Assembly (NCBI GenBank): GCA_902625885.1 | Contig: CACODE010000001.1 | Location: forward strand, 131,770 to 195,769 | Length of the DNA stretch: 64,000 nucleotides | From: an uncultured Candidatus Poseidoniales archaeon | GTDB taxonomy: Archaea; Thermoplasmatota; Poseidoniia; Poseidoniales; Poseidoniaceae | Direction of reading: 5' to 3' | Shown here: positions 19,714 to 28,634 of the stretch, one piece after another | Numbering within the stretch: the stretch's first letter is position 1 | Layout: each line of letters starts with the position of its first letter | Notes under the pieces: generated by a model | What the model was told of the DNA's origin: nothing | The model's input: the letters and a program-made list of their open reading frames with translations, nothing else | Databases searched by the model: none | Program-made: the position numbers and the translations under genes

Positions 19714-22458
19714 TCAAGACCGTTTGGCAAATTTGTAACCAATGGATTGGTTTTTCTTCAGGTAGAGGGAAGCGCTGAACGGGTTGTTGGTTTTCTTTGA
19801 AACAAAATCATCAAATGGTCCAATCGTCCCTGTTTCTATCAGGGTTTTTGCTTCTTCTCTTGTGATGTCGCGTTTTGAGATGCACCGCTCAATATGGATT
19901 TTACACGATGTGGAGTTGTCTTCCGTCGTGTAGTGTGTTTCCGTTTCGATGATGTTGGCTTTTGTCTTGGGACAAACGGCAACGGTCCCCGGCACTACAG
20001 GGAATTTCTTAGCGTTGGCAGCCGGTGCTCTGGGCGGAAAATCATACGTTACCTTGTTCTTTTCAAACTTCAAAAAAGCGTTGAAAGGTTTGTTCCTACG
20101 GGAGGTGAAATCTTCCAAGAGTATCGACTTGCCTTCCGTGAAAATCGGTTTGGCTTCCTCGGGGGTGATCACCCGCTTGCACATCACGTTCTGCATGCCT
20201 CTGAACGAGCAGTCGGCGCTGTCGCACTGATAGGCGTTTTTGCCGATCCGAATGGAACCTTGATCGCATGCCGGACAGGGGCAGAGGACCTCGTCGTCTT
20301 CTGAAACGCCACCGCCACCGGACCCTTTGCTGACGACTTTCCCGTCTTTTGTTAACTCAACAGAGGATTCGTAACCTTCACCTGCCTGCGAAAAGAAACC
20401 GTGCAGGTTCTCAATGGACGTCGAATTCAGCAATCGAGTAGCCGTTGTACGGTCAAACCAGCGACCCGATGTGTCTTTCCAAAACACAAAGGAACACCCT
20501 TTGTTCTTTCCTTCGTTTTTCTCGCACTGATAGGCCAGTGTATTTTCAAACACTTGGCCATCACAACTTGGGCAGGATCCGAGGCTTGTCTCTTTGTCGT
20601 AAAGGGTGCTTCTGTCATGGTCGCGTATCCGTTCGACCATGGTTTCTGTTTGCTGAATGATTTTTTCCATGTAGGAAGCCATGGGCTCCTCGCCGCGTTG
20701 TACTGCGGCCAAAGATGCCTCCATGTCTCCGGTCAATTCTGGTGATGTTATCCACTCAACAGGTATTCTTCTCAGAACGTCAATCATACGTATCCCGTGC
20801 GCCGCAGCGCTGATTGTCCCGTTCCTAGAACGGCGGATGTAGTTGCGGTTCAGCAATTTCTCAATCGTGTCCGCACGTGTAGCAGGCGTTCCCAGCCCCT
20901 TTTCTTTCATGGCGTTAGCGAGTTCATCGTCGTCGACTTGCTTGCCGGCATGTTCCATGAGTTGAAGGAGGCTGGCTTCTTTGAGGCGATTTTTGGGTTT
21001 GCTGAGTTCTTCGGAAAACTCGTGAGACACCATGGTGGCATCGCAAGGATTTCCGGGCAGTTTGCCCCAACCATCGGGCACATTGTTTTTCTTGGGCACC
21101 ACTTCACGCCAGCCCGGTGTTGAGATTTCCTCGACAGACTTTACGAATTGGTGTCCACCTTTCATGGCTGTTCTTCTGGTGACGGTCCATTCCGATTGCG
21201 GGTACCAAGAAGCAAGAAAGTTTCTCGTGATGAGGTCAAAAAGTTTGGCGTGGTCCCCGCCAAAATTCTTTGGCGGTAGTTGACCCGTTGGTACGATAGC
21301 GTAGTGGTCTGAAACTTTGGCGTTGTTGAAGTTTCTTTTTTGATTGCTTAGACCCCGTTTCTTAAGTGTTTCAACATAGGTTTGGTAGTCCGATTGTTGA
21401 CCCAAGTTCGAGAGTGTTTTGTCAACCGTATCATGCATGTCTTCTGGTAGGTGTCTTGAATCGGTTCTTGGATAGGTGGTGAGCTTGAATTTGTCGTAAA
21501 GGTCCTGAGCCACACCGAGCGTTCGCTTAGCAGACCACGACCAAAGGCTGTTGGCCCGCTTTTGGAGGGCAGTAAGGTCGAAATTAAGCGGGGGCTGTTC
21601 TTTCTTTATCCTCGTTTTTTCCTCGGCTTGAAAAGAGTCATCGGACGCAAGCGTCTTTTCAATATCGTCTTTTTCGCTTTGTTCGGTAATTCGGTGCGCC
21701 TTGTGTTCTGGGCGTTCTGCGTCGTCCTTGTGGCCAACTCTTTCCCAACGACCTGTCCATGTTGCATCGCCAGCTGTGAACGTGGCGTTGAGTTGCCAGT
21801 ACGGCACCGGCACGTGAGAGAGAACTTCCAGCTCGTGATCGACAACCATCGCTAAAGTGGCGGTTTGTACGCGGCCGAGGGAATTGGCCGACCTGTCCCT
21901 GTTCTGAGGAAGTCGCATGGCGATTCTTGAACCGTTCATGCCGATGATCCAATCCGCTCTTGAGCGTGAATAGGCCGCATCGCTCAGGTCTCGATAAGCA
22001 TCACCGGTTTCCCTGTTCTCAAAAGCGTTCAACATCGCTTCATGGGTCATGGATTGCATCCACATTCGTGTTGTTGGTGTCTTAACCTTGGAATGTTCAA
22101 CAATCGTTCGAAAAATAAGTTCTCCTTCTCTGGCAGCGTCGCAAGCATTGACGATTTCGGTTACCGATTTGTCCTTGATCAGTTTTAATATGGCCGAGAG
22201 TTGTTTTTTTGCACGGCCCCCTTTGGGTTTGTACTGGAAAGACTCCGGGATGAACGGCAAACGGTCAACGGTACCTCGCCAATTTTTGAACGAATCATCG
22301 TAATCGTCCATGTACTTGAGCTCGAGCAGATGGCCGATGGCCCAAGTGATGACAATATCAGCACTGTGCCAGTGCGTTTCCGTTTTTTTGTTAACACCAA
22401 GAACGTTGGCAAGGTCTTCGGCAACACTCGGTTTCTCCGCAATGATGACGATAGACAT
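19714..22458 (-). CDS. Type IA DNA topoisomerase with C-terminal zinc-ribbon/topo C-terminal repeats
   Basis: MSIVIIAEKPSVAEDLA Toprim start; TTYPRTDSRHLPEDM active-site Tyr; CPSCDGQVFENT and CPCPACDQGSIRIGKNAYQC. Confidence 0.92.
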   Translation of the reverse strand: MSIVIIAEKPSVAEDLANVLGVNKKTETHWHSADIVITWAIGHLLELKYMDDYDDSFKNWRGTVDRLPFIPESFQYKPKGGRAKKQLSAILKLIKDKSVTEIVNACDAAREGELIFRTIVEHSKVKTPTTRMWMQSMTHEAMLNAFENRETGDAYRDLSDAAYSRSRADWIIGMNGSRIAMRLPQNRDRSANSLGRVQTATLAMVVDHELEVLSHVPVPYWQLNATFTAGDATWTGRWERVGHKDDAERPEHKAHRITEQSEKDDIEKTLASDDSFQAEEKTRIKKEQPPLNFDLTALQKRANSLWSWSAKRTLGVAQDLYDKFKLTTYPRTDSRHLPEDMHDTVDKTLSNLGQQSDYQTYVETLKKRGLSNQKRNFNNAKVSDHYAIVPTGQLPPKNFGGDHAKLFDLITRNFLASWYPQSEWTVTRRTAMKGGHQFVKSVEEISTPGWREVVPKKNNVPDGWGKLPGNPCDATMVSHEFSEELSKPKNRLKEASLLQLMEHAGKQVDDDELANAMKEKGLGTPATRADTIEKLLNRNYIRRSRNGTISAAAHGIRMIDVLRRIPVEWITSPELTGDMEASLAAVQRGEEPMASYMEKIIQQTETMVERIRDHDRSTLYDKETSLGSCPSCDGQVFENTLAYQCEKNEGKNKGCSFVFWKDTSGRWFDRTTATRLLNSTSIENLHGFFSQAGEGYESSVELTKDGKVVSKGSGGGGVSEDDEVLCPCPACDQGSIRIGKNAYQCDSADCSFRGMQNVMCKRVITPEEAKPIFTEGKSILLEDFTSRRNKPFNAFLKFEKNKVTYDFPPRAPAANAKKFPVVPGTVAVCPKTKANIIETETHYTTEDNSTSCKIHIERCISKRDITREEAKTLIETGTIGPFDDFVSKKTNNPFSASLYLKKNQSIGYKFAKRS

Positions 22459-22525
22459 GTGGTTTGGCGGCACCCACGACTATACTTGAACCCTCCTTTG
22501 TCGCCTCAATGAGGTCCGGGGTTTT

Positions 22526-22546
22526 CATGAAATGTGACATTTCATG
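22526..22546. repeat. Perfect inverted repeat CATGAAATG-TGA-CATTTCATG
   Basis: 9-bp arms, 3-nt loop, read directly from sequence between topoisomerase gene and upstream gene. Confidence 0.9.
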
Positions 22547-22979
22547 CATCACGCGGGGCCGAATTTTTCATGGCCAGTCGGTTTTCTTTCTCGTTCCATT
22601 CCAATTCTGTGTTTGGACCACCGCACCCCAAGCATCCCGGGTACCCGGCCTGCAGAAGGTCTTCAGCAACCGTCATGATTGCCTGCCAACCGAAGTGGAC
22701 GGTTGCGGGTAGCCACACGGCGTTGAGGGGTGGTTCGTTCAAGCCGCACAGCGCTACGATGCTCTCATCACTTGTTGAGTACACCGTTATGCGGGAATCG
22801 TCTTCATCAAGTTCATGGGAAGGAAACGACGTGCGGCTTGGTTGCATTTCGGCAAGGTCCAGGGCTAGTTTGTGAACGGTTTCTGCCAACCAACCCGGTC
22901 CACGAATGACGACATGCTCGCTTCGAAGAATGTACCGAGCGATTTCGCGAACCGCCGGCCACCTAACGTCCGTGATTCG
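22542..22979 (-). CDS. Hypothetical protein with C-terminal CXXC
   Basis: ORF, start at MRITDVRWPAVREIARYIL; GYPGCLGCGGPNTELEW. Confidence 0.6.
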   Translation of the reverse strand, partial: RITDVRWPAVREIARYILRSEHVVIRGPGWLAETVHKLALDLAEMQPSRTSFPSHELDEDDSRITVYSTSDESIVALCGLNEPPLNAVWLPATVHFGWQAIMTVAEDLLQAGYPGCLGCGGPNTELEWNEKENRLAMKNSAPRDA

Positions 22980-23037
22980 CATCAATTGACCGAGGTTAAG
23001 GCAAGTCTTGAAGGATGTCGTGCAGGACCCATCAACC

Positions 23038-24150
23038 ATGGGCATCGGCTACAGGTGGTTCGGACGTCCATTTCTTCGATTTCAAGACTCTGAAAAAGCG
23101 CACAAACGCTCGTTGTCGTTGCTCCGATTGTTTTCCTCAAACCCGATAACCCGAACGGTTCTCAAAGTTCTCTACACGCCCAAACCCCTTCCCATCGAGG
23201 TTTTTGGTCAGGCATACAATCACCCGTTCGGACTTGCCGCTGGCATGGATAAAAACGCTAAGGCGTTGCGTGGTTGGGAAGCAACCGGGCTTTCGTTCGT
23301 TGAAATTGGCGGTGTGACCATGTTTGAGCAATCGGGCAATCCGAAGCCCCGAATGTTCCGTGCTTCAGGAGCCAAAGCCCTCATCAATCGCATGGGGTTC
23401 AACAACGATGGTTCTGAGCAAATCGCACAAACGCTCGCACGGCATTACGAACGTTTCGGCCGACCGGACATACCCATCTGGGTCAATCTAGGAAAATCAA
23501 AGGTGACGTCTCTTGAAGAAGCGCACCTGGATTACGCTACGACGCTCGAGCGCCTTCATCCCTATGCAGATGTTTTCGTGATTAACGTCTCTTCACCCAA
23601 CACGCCAAACCTGCGTGAACTCCAAAATGACGAGGGCCTTCTTCGCATCCTCAAGGCATGCCAAAAAACGAACGAAGCTTGCGCGAAAAACGACGATGGT
23701 GCGCTGCGACCTATTTTGGTCAAAGTGGCTCCCGATATGACGTCAGAACAATTGGTTCACATCGCAAGGATGGCCCAAGCCAACGGGGCTAGCGGCATTG
23801 TGGTCTGCAACACCACGACAACACGTCCCGAATCGACCGACCGCAGTGATTTACGTGTGTTTTCTGAGACAGGCGGTCTGAGCGGTGAACCGCTTCGTGA
23901 TCGCTCAACTGAAATGATTCGAATTGTGCGTGCAGCTGTTGGCCCCGACTGGCCAATCGTGGGTGTTGGCGGCATCGCTTCCGCAAGTGATGCATGGGAA
24001 AAGATAACGGCTGGCGCGACCCTCCTCCAGGCTTACAGCGCCTTCGTGTTTGAGGGCCCCGCATTAACAAAGCAAGTTGTTCATGGATTAAAGCGACACC
24101 TCAACGCTTCGCCGTACGAGGACATCGTTGATGCCGTCGGTTCCTCATAA
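23038..24150 (+). CDS. pyrD: Dihydroorotate dehydrogenase, class 2 (quinone-linked type)
   Basis: HPFGLAAGMDKNAKALRGWEATGLSFVEIGGVT, NRMGFNNDGSE, VNVSSPNTPNLRELQ, GVGGIASASDAWEKITAGATLLQAYSAF. Confidence 0.92.
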   Translation: MGIGYRWFGRPFLRFQDSEKAHKRSLSLLRLFSSNPITRTVLKVLYTPKPLPIEVFGQAYNHPFGLAAGMDKNAKALRGWEATGLSFVEIGGVTMFEQSGNPKPRMFRASGAKALINRMGFNNDGSEQIAQTLARHYERFGRPDIPIWVNLGKSKVTSLEEAHLDYATTLERLHPYADVFVINVSSPNTPNLRELQNDEGLLRILKACQKTNEACAKNDDGALRPILVKVAPDMTSEQLVHIARMAQANGASGIVVCNTTTTRPESTDRSDLRVFSETGGLSGEPLRDRSTEMIRIVRAAVGPDWPIVGVGGIASASDAWEKITAGATLLQAYSAFVFEGPALTKQVVHGLKRHLNASPYEDIVDAVGSS

Positions 24151-24192
24151 AATCAAAACAGCATTGTTAAGGGTGCATGGTTTAGCAACACC

Positions 24193-24588
24193 ATGTGGGC
24201 GAGGCGGACCCGTATCCTTGTCCTGGGTGCTGTCTTGACGGTGGGCCTTCTCGCCACGGTTCTTCTTCAATCCCCCGTGCCAACACAAACGGTCGATGAA
24301 CTGATGACTTCTCCATCCGAACATCTCAATCAGGAGGTCGCTATTCGAGGCGAGGTTCAAGATGGAACCATTGACAACGACACCATGACCTTCATCCTTG
24401 AAGGCACCGATTCAACCCTTAAGATTCGCTTTACGGACGCGATGGTCTCCAACGGTTTGGACGACAATCGGACGGTTTATGCTGAGGGTGTCCTGCTGTT
24501 CGAGGACGGGGTCTATGTCTTGGAGGCTGACGTCATCAAAACCTCTTGCCCCTCCAAGTACGAAGAAGCAGCAGAAGCCGAAGTCTAA
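24193..24588 (+). CDS. ccmE: Cytochrome c maturation protein CcmE-like heme chaperone (CXXXY type)
   Basis: N-terminal TM, OB-fold-like VAIRGEVQDGTI...LKIRFTD...VYAEGVLLFEDGVYVLEADVIKTSCPSKYEE. Confidence 0.8.
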   Translation: MWARRTRILVLGAVLTVGLLATVLLQSPVPTQTVDELMTSPSEHLNQEVAIRGEVQDGTIDNDTMTFILEGTDSTLKIRFTDAMVSNGLDDNRTVYAEGVLLFEDGVYVLEADVIKTSCPSKYEEAAEAEV

Positions 24589-24601
24589 CGGTTGCGTTGG
24601 C

Positions 24602-24611
24602 TTCATATAGG
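24602..24611 (+). promoter_or_regulatory. Candidate archaeal TATA box (TTCATATAGG) of SRP RNA
   Basis: Located ~35 nt upstream of the SRP RNA 5' stem; identical to element upstream of rps19e. Confidence 0.45.
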
Positions 24612-24636
24612 CTAACTTTTGACCTCCGAACGGGAT

Positions 24637-24934
24637 AGGTGGGGAGCTCGGCGTACCCTGTACTGCAAATCGTCGTTATGGTGGACTGAACGCCTTGGGG
24701 CGGCGAAAGCGGTCGCATGGTTCCCGTGAGCGGACGTTGATGTCTCGCCCCCACATGACTCGGGTGTCATGAACCGTTTCCGGAAGGAAACGGTAAATGG
24801 ATAACCGGGGGACTAGGTCAGGCCGGGAACGGAGCAGCCCTACCTGGGGCCATGGGTGCTGTGGGGATCCGGGATGGAGGAAGCTCGCGGATTTGGCCTT
24901 GCGAAGCGCACGTCCACCCTTGGCCCTCCCACCT
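24637..24934 (+). ncRNA. ffs: Archaeal SRP (7S) RNA
   Basis: Domain IV core GGTCAGGCCGGGAACGGAGCAGCCC at ~24816-24840; terminal complementarity aggtgggga.. (24637) with ..cctcccacct (24934); ~300 nt, no ORF. Ends approximate. Confidence 0.88.
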
Positions 24935-25428
24935 CAGATGTCAAAGACAACATCAGCGTACCAGCCAGGACCTTCAAAATCCGGAACATCTGGCCACTTG
25001 CTGGCGACGAATTCTCCTGCTGGAACTTCCTTGACAACCAGTTCGTGCGTCGTAACGGCCTTGATTTCAATCTCCCTCTCCACATCGGCATCGTCAACCC
25101 ACGACACCTGAGCAACGGCGAACCATCCATTTTCATCCACGTCAACCATGACGGAACCGTCCACATACCATTGCCCGTGCACTTCAGCGCGGTACAGTAT
25201 TTCTTCAATCCAAGCGACAAATAAAAACGAGCGTTCCATTGAATTGTGCTCTGAACGCACCCGCCATTCGCCGGTGTTCCGAACGTGTTTGTTGATGTGG
25301 CGGGCGCTTTGCTCACTCATCAAGTAGGCTTGAACACCTTGGGCAACCTCGCCGAGAAGCGAGGAGAAGTTGTTGGCAAACACCCGCATGCCAATGTCGG
25401 CGGTGGTTGGCCAAATCCACGCACTCAT
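24934..25428 (-). CDS. Archease family protein
   Basis: TADIGMRVFANNFSSLLGEVAQGVQAYL...FLFVAWIEEILYRAEVHG...IKAVTTHELVVKEV...PGWYADVVFDI. Confidence 0.88.
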   Translation of the reverse strand: MSAWIWPTTADIGMRVFANNFSSLLGEVAQGVQAYLMSEQSARHINKHVRNTGEWRVRSEHNSMERSFLFVAWIEEILYRAEVHGQWYVDGSVMVDVDENGWFAVAQVSWVDDADVEREIEIKAVTTHELVVKEVPAGEFVASKWPDVPDFEGPGWYADVVFDI

Positions 25429-25437
25429 GGACTTACC

Positions 25438-26499
25438 TCAGCGTTTTGAGACTTGCAAATTCCAAACGTGCTCGCCAACCCGATGAATGAGGTCGTCTTT
25501 GCTGAGAACGAAAGCGTCGGTTCGTTCCGCCCCCAATATGCACTCGCAAGCAGCGTTGGCCAGCAAGGCTGTAGAGTACACATCAAGTCCTCTGGAAAGC
25601 GAAAAGGCGATGGCGACAGCTGCGGCGTCGATGAGTCCAATCATTTGCCGCAGGTCTATGAGTCCGCACGGTGCGTGAACCGTTTCCTCATCTGCCGAAT
25701 AAATCGTCACGCCCGCTTCTCCTGAAAGAACAACGAGGTGATTCCAGTTGTATTGTTGAATGAGCTTCTCTGCCGCCTCTGCACCGGTTGACGCACCGAT
25801 TCTTCTGCGCATGAGTTCGAGACCTTGGGATTGAAACAGGATCCAATCCACGTTTTCCGTCCGATGCAATCCAGTCAATTTTGGGTCCGCTATCACGGGG
25901 ACGTTTCCTTTTTTTGCGGCTGAGAAGAGCTTTTCTGCACCCTGGTCCGTGATCACGCCTTGGCCGTAGTCAGAGGCGATGAGAGCCGATGCACCCTGCA
26001 AGTCATCGATGGCTTGTTCGTACAGTGCAACGGAGGCCTCTTCAGGGACAGGGTCGTCTTCCTCAATATCCCATCTGAGCAGCAACTGCTCGTCCCGGAT
26101 AAGGCTCTCTCTGGAGGCGAGCATGCGGGTTTTTACGGTTGTCGTGCGGTCCTCAACAATGGCGATGCCGTGGGTAGTGACGCCTTCTGCCTCGAGAGAT
26201 TCGATGATGCTCAGTCCCGCCGTGTCATCGCCCACCACACCGAACAGGTGGCTGGACAACCCCATCGACCGTAGACCCCTGGCAACATGGGCGGCGGCGC
26301 CCACGTCCTCTTCTCGACTGGTTTCACGCAAAACCGGCACGGGTGCACGTGAGTTCAGGTTGTTAGCATAGCCATGTATGTAGCAATCCATCATGACATC
26401 GCCAATCAACACAATTTTAGCCGAATCGTTTGACCTCAATTGGCGCTTTAATTCCGACAGTGTGTCGTGCAACATGGCTTCTTCGTCCGTCATACCCAT
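25438..26499 (-). CDS. PfkB-family sugar kinase, RfaE/HldE kinase-like
   Basis: LIGDVMMDCYIHGYANNLNSRAPVPVLRE, GAAAHVARGLRSMG, KTRMLASRESLIRDE; GAGD region divergent. Confidence 0.8.
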   Translation of the reverse strand: MGMTDEEAMLHDTLSELKRQLRSNDSAKIVLIGDVMMDCYIHGYANNLNSRAPVPVLRETSREEDVGAAAHVARGLRSMGLSSHLFGVVGDDTAGLSIIESLEAEGVTTHGIAIVEDRTTTVKTRMLASRESLIRDEQLLLRWDIEEDDPVPEEASVALYEQAIDDLQGASALIASDYGQGVITDQGAEKLFSAAKKGNVPVIADPKLTGLHRTENVDWILFQSQGLELMRRRIGASTGAEAAEKLIQQYNWNHLVVLSGEAGVTIYSADEETVHAPCGLIDLRQMIGLIDAAAVAIAFSLSRGLDVYSTALLANAACECILGAERTDAFVLSKDDLIHRVGEHVWNLQVSKR

Positions 26500-26503
26500 T
26501 CCA

Positions 26504-27466
26504 TCACCTCGGTTCGCCTTCCATCATATCGCTCATGATGCGGTCGTGCTCATCATCGGAAATTTCCAATTGCGCCTTCAGGGTCATGAGAATGGCGTGT
26601 TCATCTGCGGTTATGATGTTGTCTTTCATAGCGGTTCTGACTGCGGCAGCGTAGGCATCGTAGTGTTCAGAGAGCATCGGACTGGCTCTTGCTCGTTCCA
26701 AGAGCCTGTTGTGTGTTACCTGATCAATACCGAAATGCACTCTAAATGTATCGAGCAGGTCAACTTCATCTTGAAGAATTTCACCATCATCAAGTGCCTG
26801 CATGATCATGTCGTAGTACACCTCTTCCGGTGGAGGAATTTTCAACGATTGACGGGCCTCGTTTGACAGGCGGCGGACTCGCTCTGGGTGCATGCCCAAA
26901 AATTCCACAACTTCGTTGAGAAGCGATTGTTCGTCACGAGTGATTTTTCCATCTTCCCATGCCCTTGCAAACATCCTTTTCACCAACGCTTCTCCGTACT
27001 GGGCATCGATTGAAGCCATGCCTTCTGGGTTTGAAACAGGAGAAACAAGCGGGTTTTCATGGTACACCATGCCTTCATCCACATGCGATAGCAATTCCAG
27101 CAGTGGTGTCGAACGGGACCACAAGGATTCGAGAACAGCATCGGCGTTGTTTTTACGGACGGTTTGTGAGAGAATCCGCTTTGACAATTCATCCGCATGC
27201 TGTTGACCCACTTCTGAAAGTGTGTAAACCCGTTTTCGTTGCTTACCCCCCGGTATATGCCGTTGAGCGATGTTGAGCATACCGTTTTTTTCCATGCGTT
27301 TGAGCGTGCGAGGAATGTGTTTGCGTTGGACATGGACGGCCGCTGATATACCGGCTTGCGTCATGGTGGCGGGGGCCTCCCAACCGCCGCTCGGCAATTG
27401 CTGGTTGATGAGATGCAGGAGGGTTCGCTCCTCGGTTGTGAGTGTCCCAAGGTAGCCCTCAACCAT
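26504..27466 (-). CDS. N-terminal winged-helix (MarR-like) domain plus C-terminal helical (TerB-like) repeats
   Basis: TQAGISAAVHVQRKHIPRTLKRMEKNGMLNIAQRHIPGGKQRKRVYTLSEVGQQ, then repeated ~40-aa segments (DGKITRDEQSLL / DGEILQDEVDLL / DNIITADEHAIL). Confidence 0.65.
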   Translation of the reverse strand: MVEGYLGTLTTEERTLLHLINQQLPSGGWEAPATMTQAGISAAVHVQRKHIPRTLKRMEKNGMLNIAQRHIPGGKQRKRVYTLSEVGQQHADELSKRILSQTVRKNNADAVLESLWSRSTPLLELLSHVDEGMVYHENPLVSPVSNPEGMASIDAQYGEALVKRMFARAWEDGKITRDEQSLLNEVVEFLGMHPERVRRLSNEARQSLKIPPPEEVYYDMIMQALDDGEILQDEVDLLDTFRVHFGIDQVTHNRLLERARASPMLSEHYDAYAAAVRTAMKDNIITADEHAILMTLKAQLEISDDEHDRIMSDMMEGEPR

Positions 27467-27551
27467 GCTATCGCCCTGGTAAACGGTTGAACCGGTAGCA
27501 CATAGGACAATCGGTACGAAGCGACGGTATCAAAAACACCTCGCCGATGGT

Positions 27552-28634
27552 GTGTTCATGGGTGGCGGCGAGCGGACCTATCGTCCTCGTGCAAGAACCA
27601 CCCGTTCACTTGACGAACCGCGTTCGTCGAATTCACCTCCTGCCCAACCAATACCAACGCCTGTTGAACGGGACGGTTTCTGGTTTCTCCCTGATCCCGT
27701 TGCCCAACGCCTGCATCAGAAAAGTGCGCTTGGTCTGCGTGTTTCCGACGGCATATTGTTGACCGCAGAAGAGGTCATGTTCTGCCACTGGTATCGACAT
27801 GTTCCTCTTCCGAGCGGTAAGCAGTGGTTTTCGATGCAGCTCCAAAAAGACGCCATGTTGCTACGAAAAACCATCGCTATGGACGTGATGAGAAACGGTG
27901 GTGAGCGGGTGGTACCGGCAAGCCACCTCTCGAAACGACTCGCTTCGATTCCCGACCAAACATGGGCCATCCGGTGGGAGCGCCATGAAACATGGACACA
28001 GCACCGAGGCTTCAGTCAGATACGGTTGCAACAAACGCACGATCCGTTGGATTGGGACGAACTGCTCGCTTGGGTGAGCAAAGTCGACTCGGACGGTCAT
28101 GTGGCCGAGCTATGCGTCATTGACGATGAGTTTGACTGCACCATTTACCATTTGAGCGAATGCCGACCTGTTGGTAACCATCTCAGCGTTGAACTTCTGG
28201 ATTCAGGCACCAGAAAGAGGCTTGAGGAAGCCTGTCAACAATCGGTGCGCATTGGCGATGGATATTTCCTGAGCGAAACAGGGGAGTGGCCGCTTCCATC
28301 CATTGGCATACCGCACTTTTCGGGCAGGTACCTCCGTCGTGAAGAACACCAATTCCTTACGGCACCAAACAACAACAACCTCTACGCCACCCTTGCTGGC
28401 CAGGGTTTGTTGCTTCGTCCCGGGTTCAAGTACGGGTGCAAGTGGCGGGCGTACGAGATGGACATTGACCAAGCTCATGCACCATGGTTGATTCAACCAA
28501 TGAACGATGCACCGACAAATTGGGAGGAGGTCTGCTTGGCCGTCCGTCTCGCAGAGGGTGTTAACAAACGTTGGCTCTGCGCTTTTGAGAGGGATGAGGA
28601 TTTCTCATTCTTGAACATCAAACGCATCGGCTGA
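27552..28634 (+). CDS. endA: tRNA-splicing endonuclease (EndA family)
   Basis: C-terminal GFKYGCKWRAYEMDIDQAHAPWLIQP...VRLAEGVNKRWLCAF with Tyr/His/Lys triad candidates. Confidence 0.85.
   Translation: MFMGGGERTYRPRARTTRSLDEPRSSNSPPAQPIPTPVERDGFWFLPDPVAQRLHQKSALGLRVSDGILLTAEEVMFCHWYRHVPLPSGKQWFSMQLQKDAMLLRKTIAMDVMRNGGERVVPASHLSKRLASIPDQTWAIRWERHETWTQHRGFSQIRLQQTHDPLDWDELLAWVSKVDSDGHVAELCVIDDEFDCTIYHLSECRPVGNHLSVELLDSGTRKRLEEACQQSVRIGDGYFLSETGEWPLPSIGIPHFSGRYLRREEHQFLTAPNNNNLYATLAGQGLLLRPGFKYGCKWRAYEMDIDQAHAPWLIQPMNDAPTNWEEVCLAVRLAEGVNKRWLCAFERDEDFSFLNIKRIG

Noticed and set aside
27484-27494. Short palindrome CGGTTGAACCG upstream of endA
   Set aside because: Too short to separate from chance in a 64-kb window
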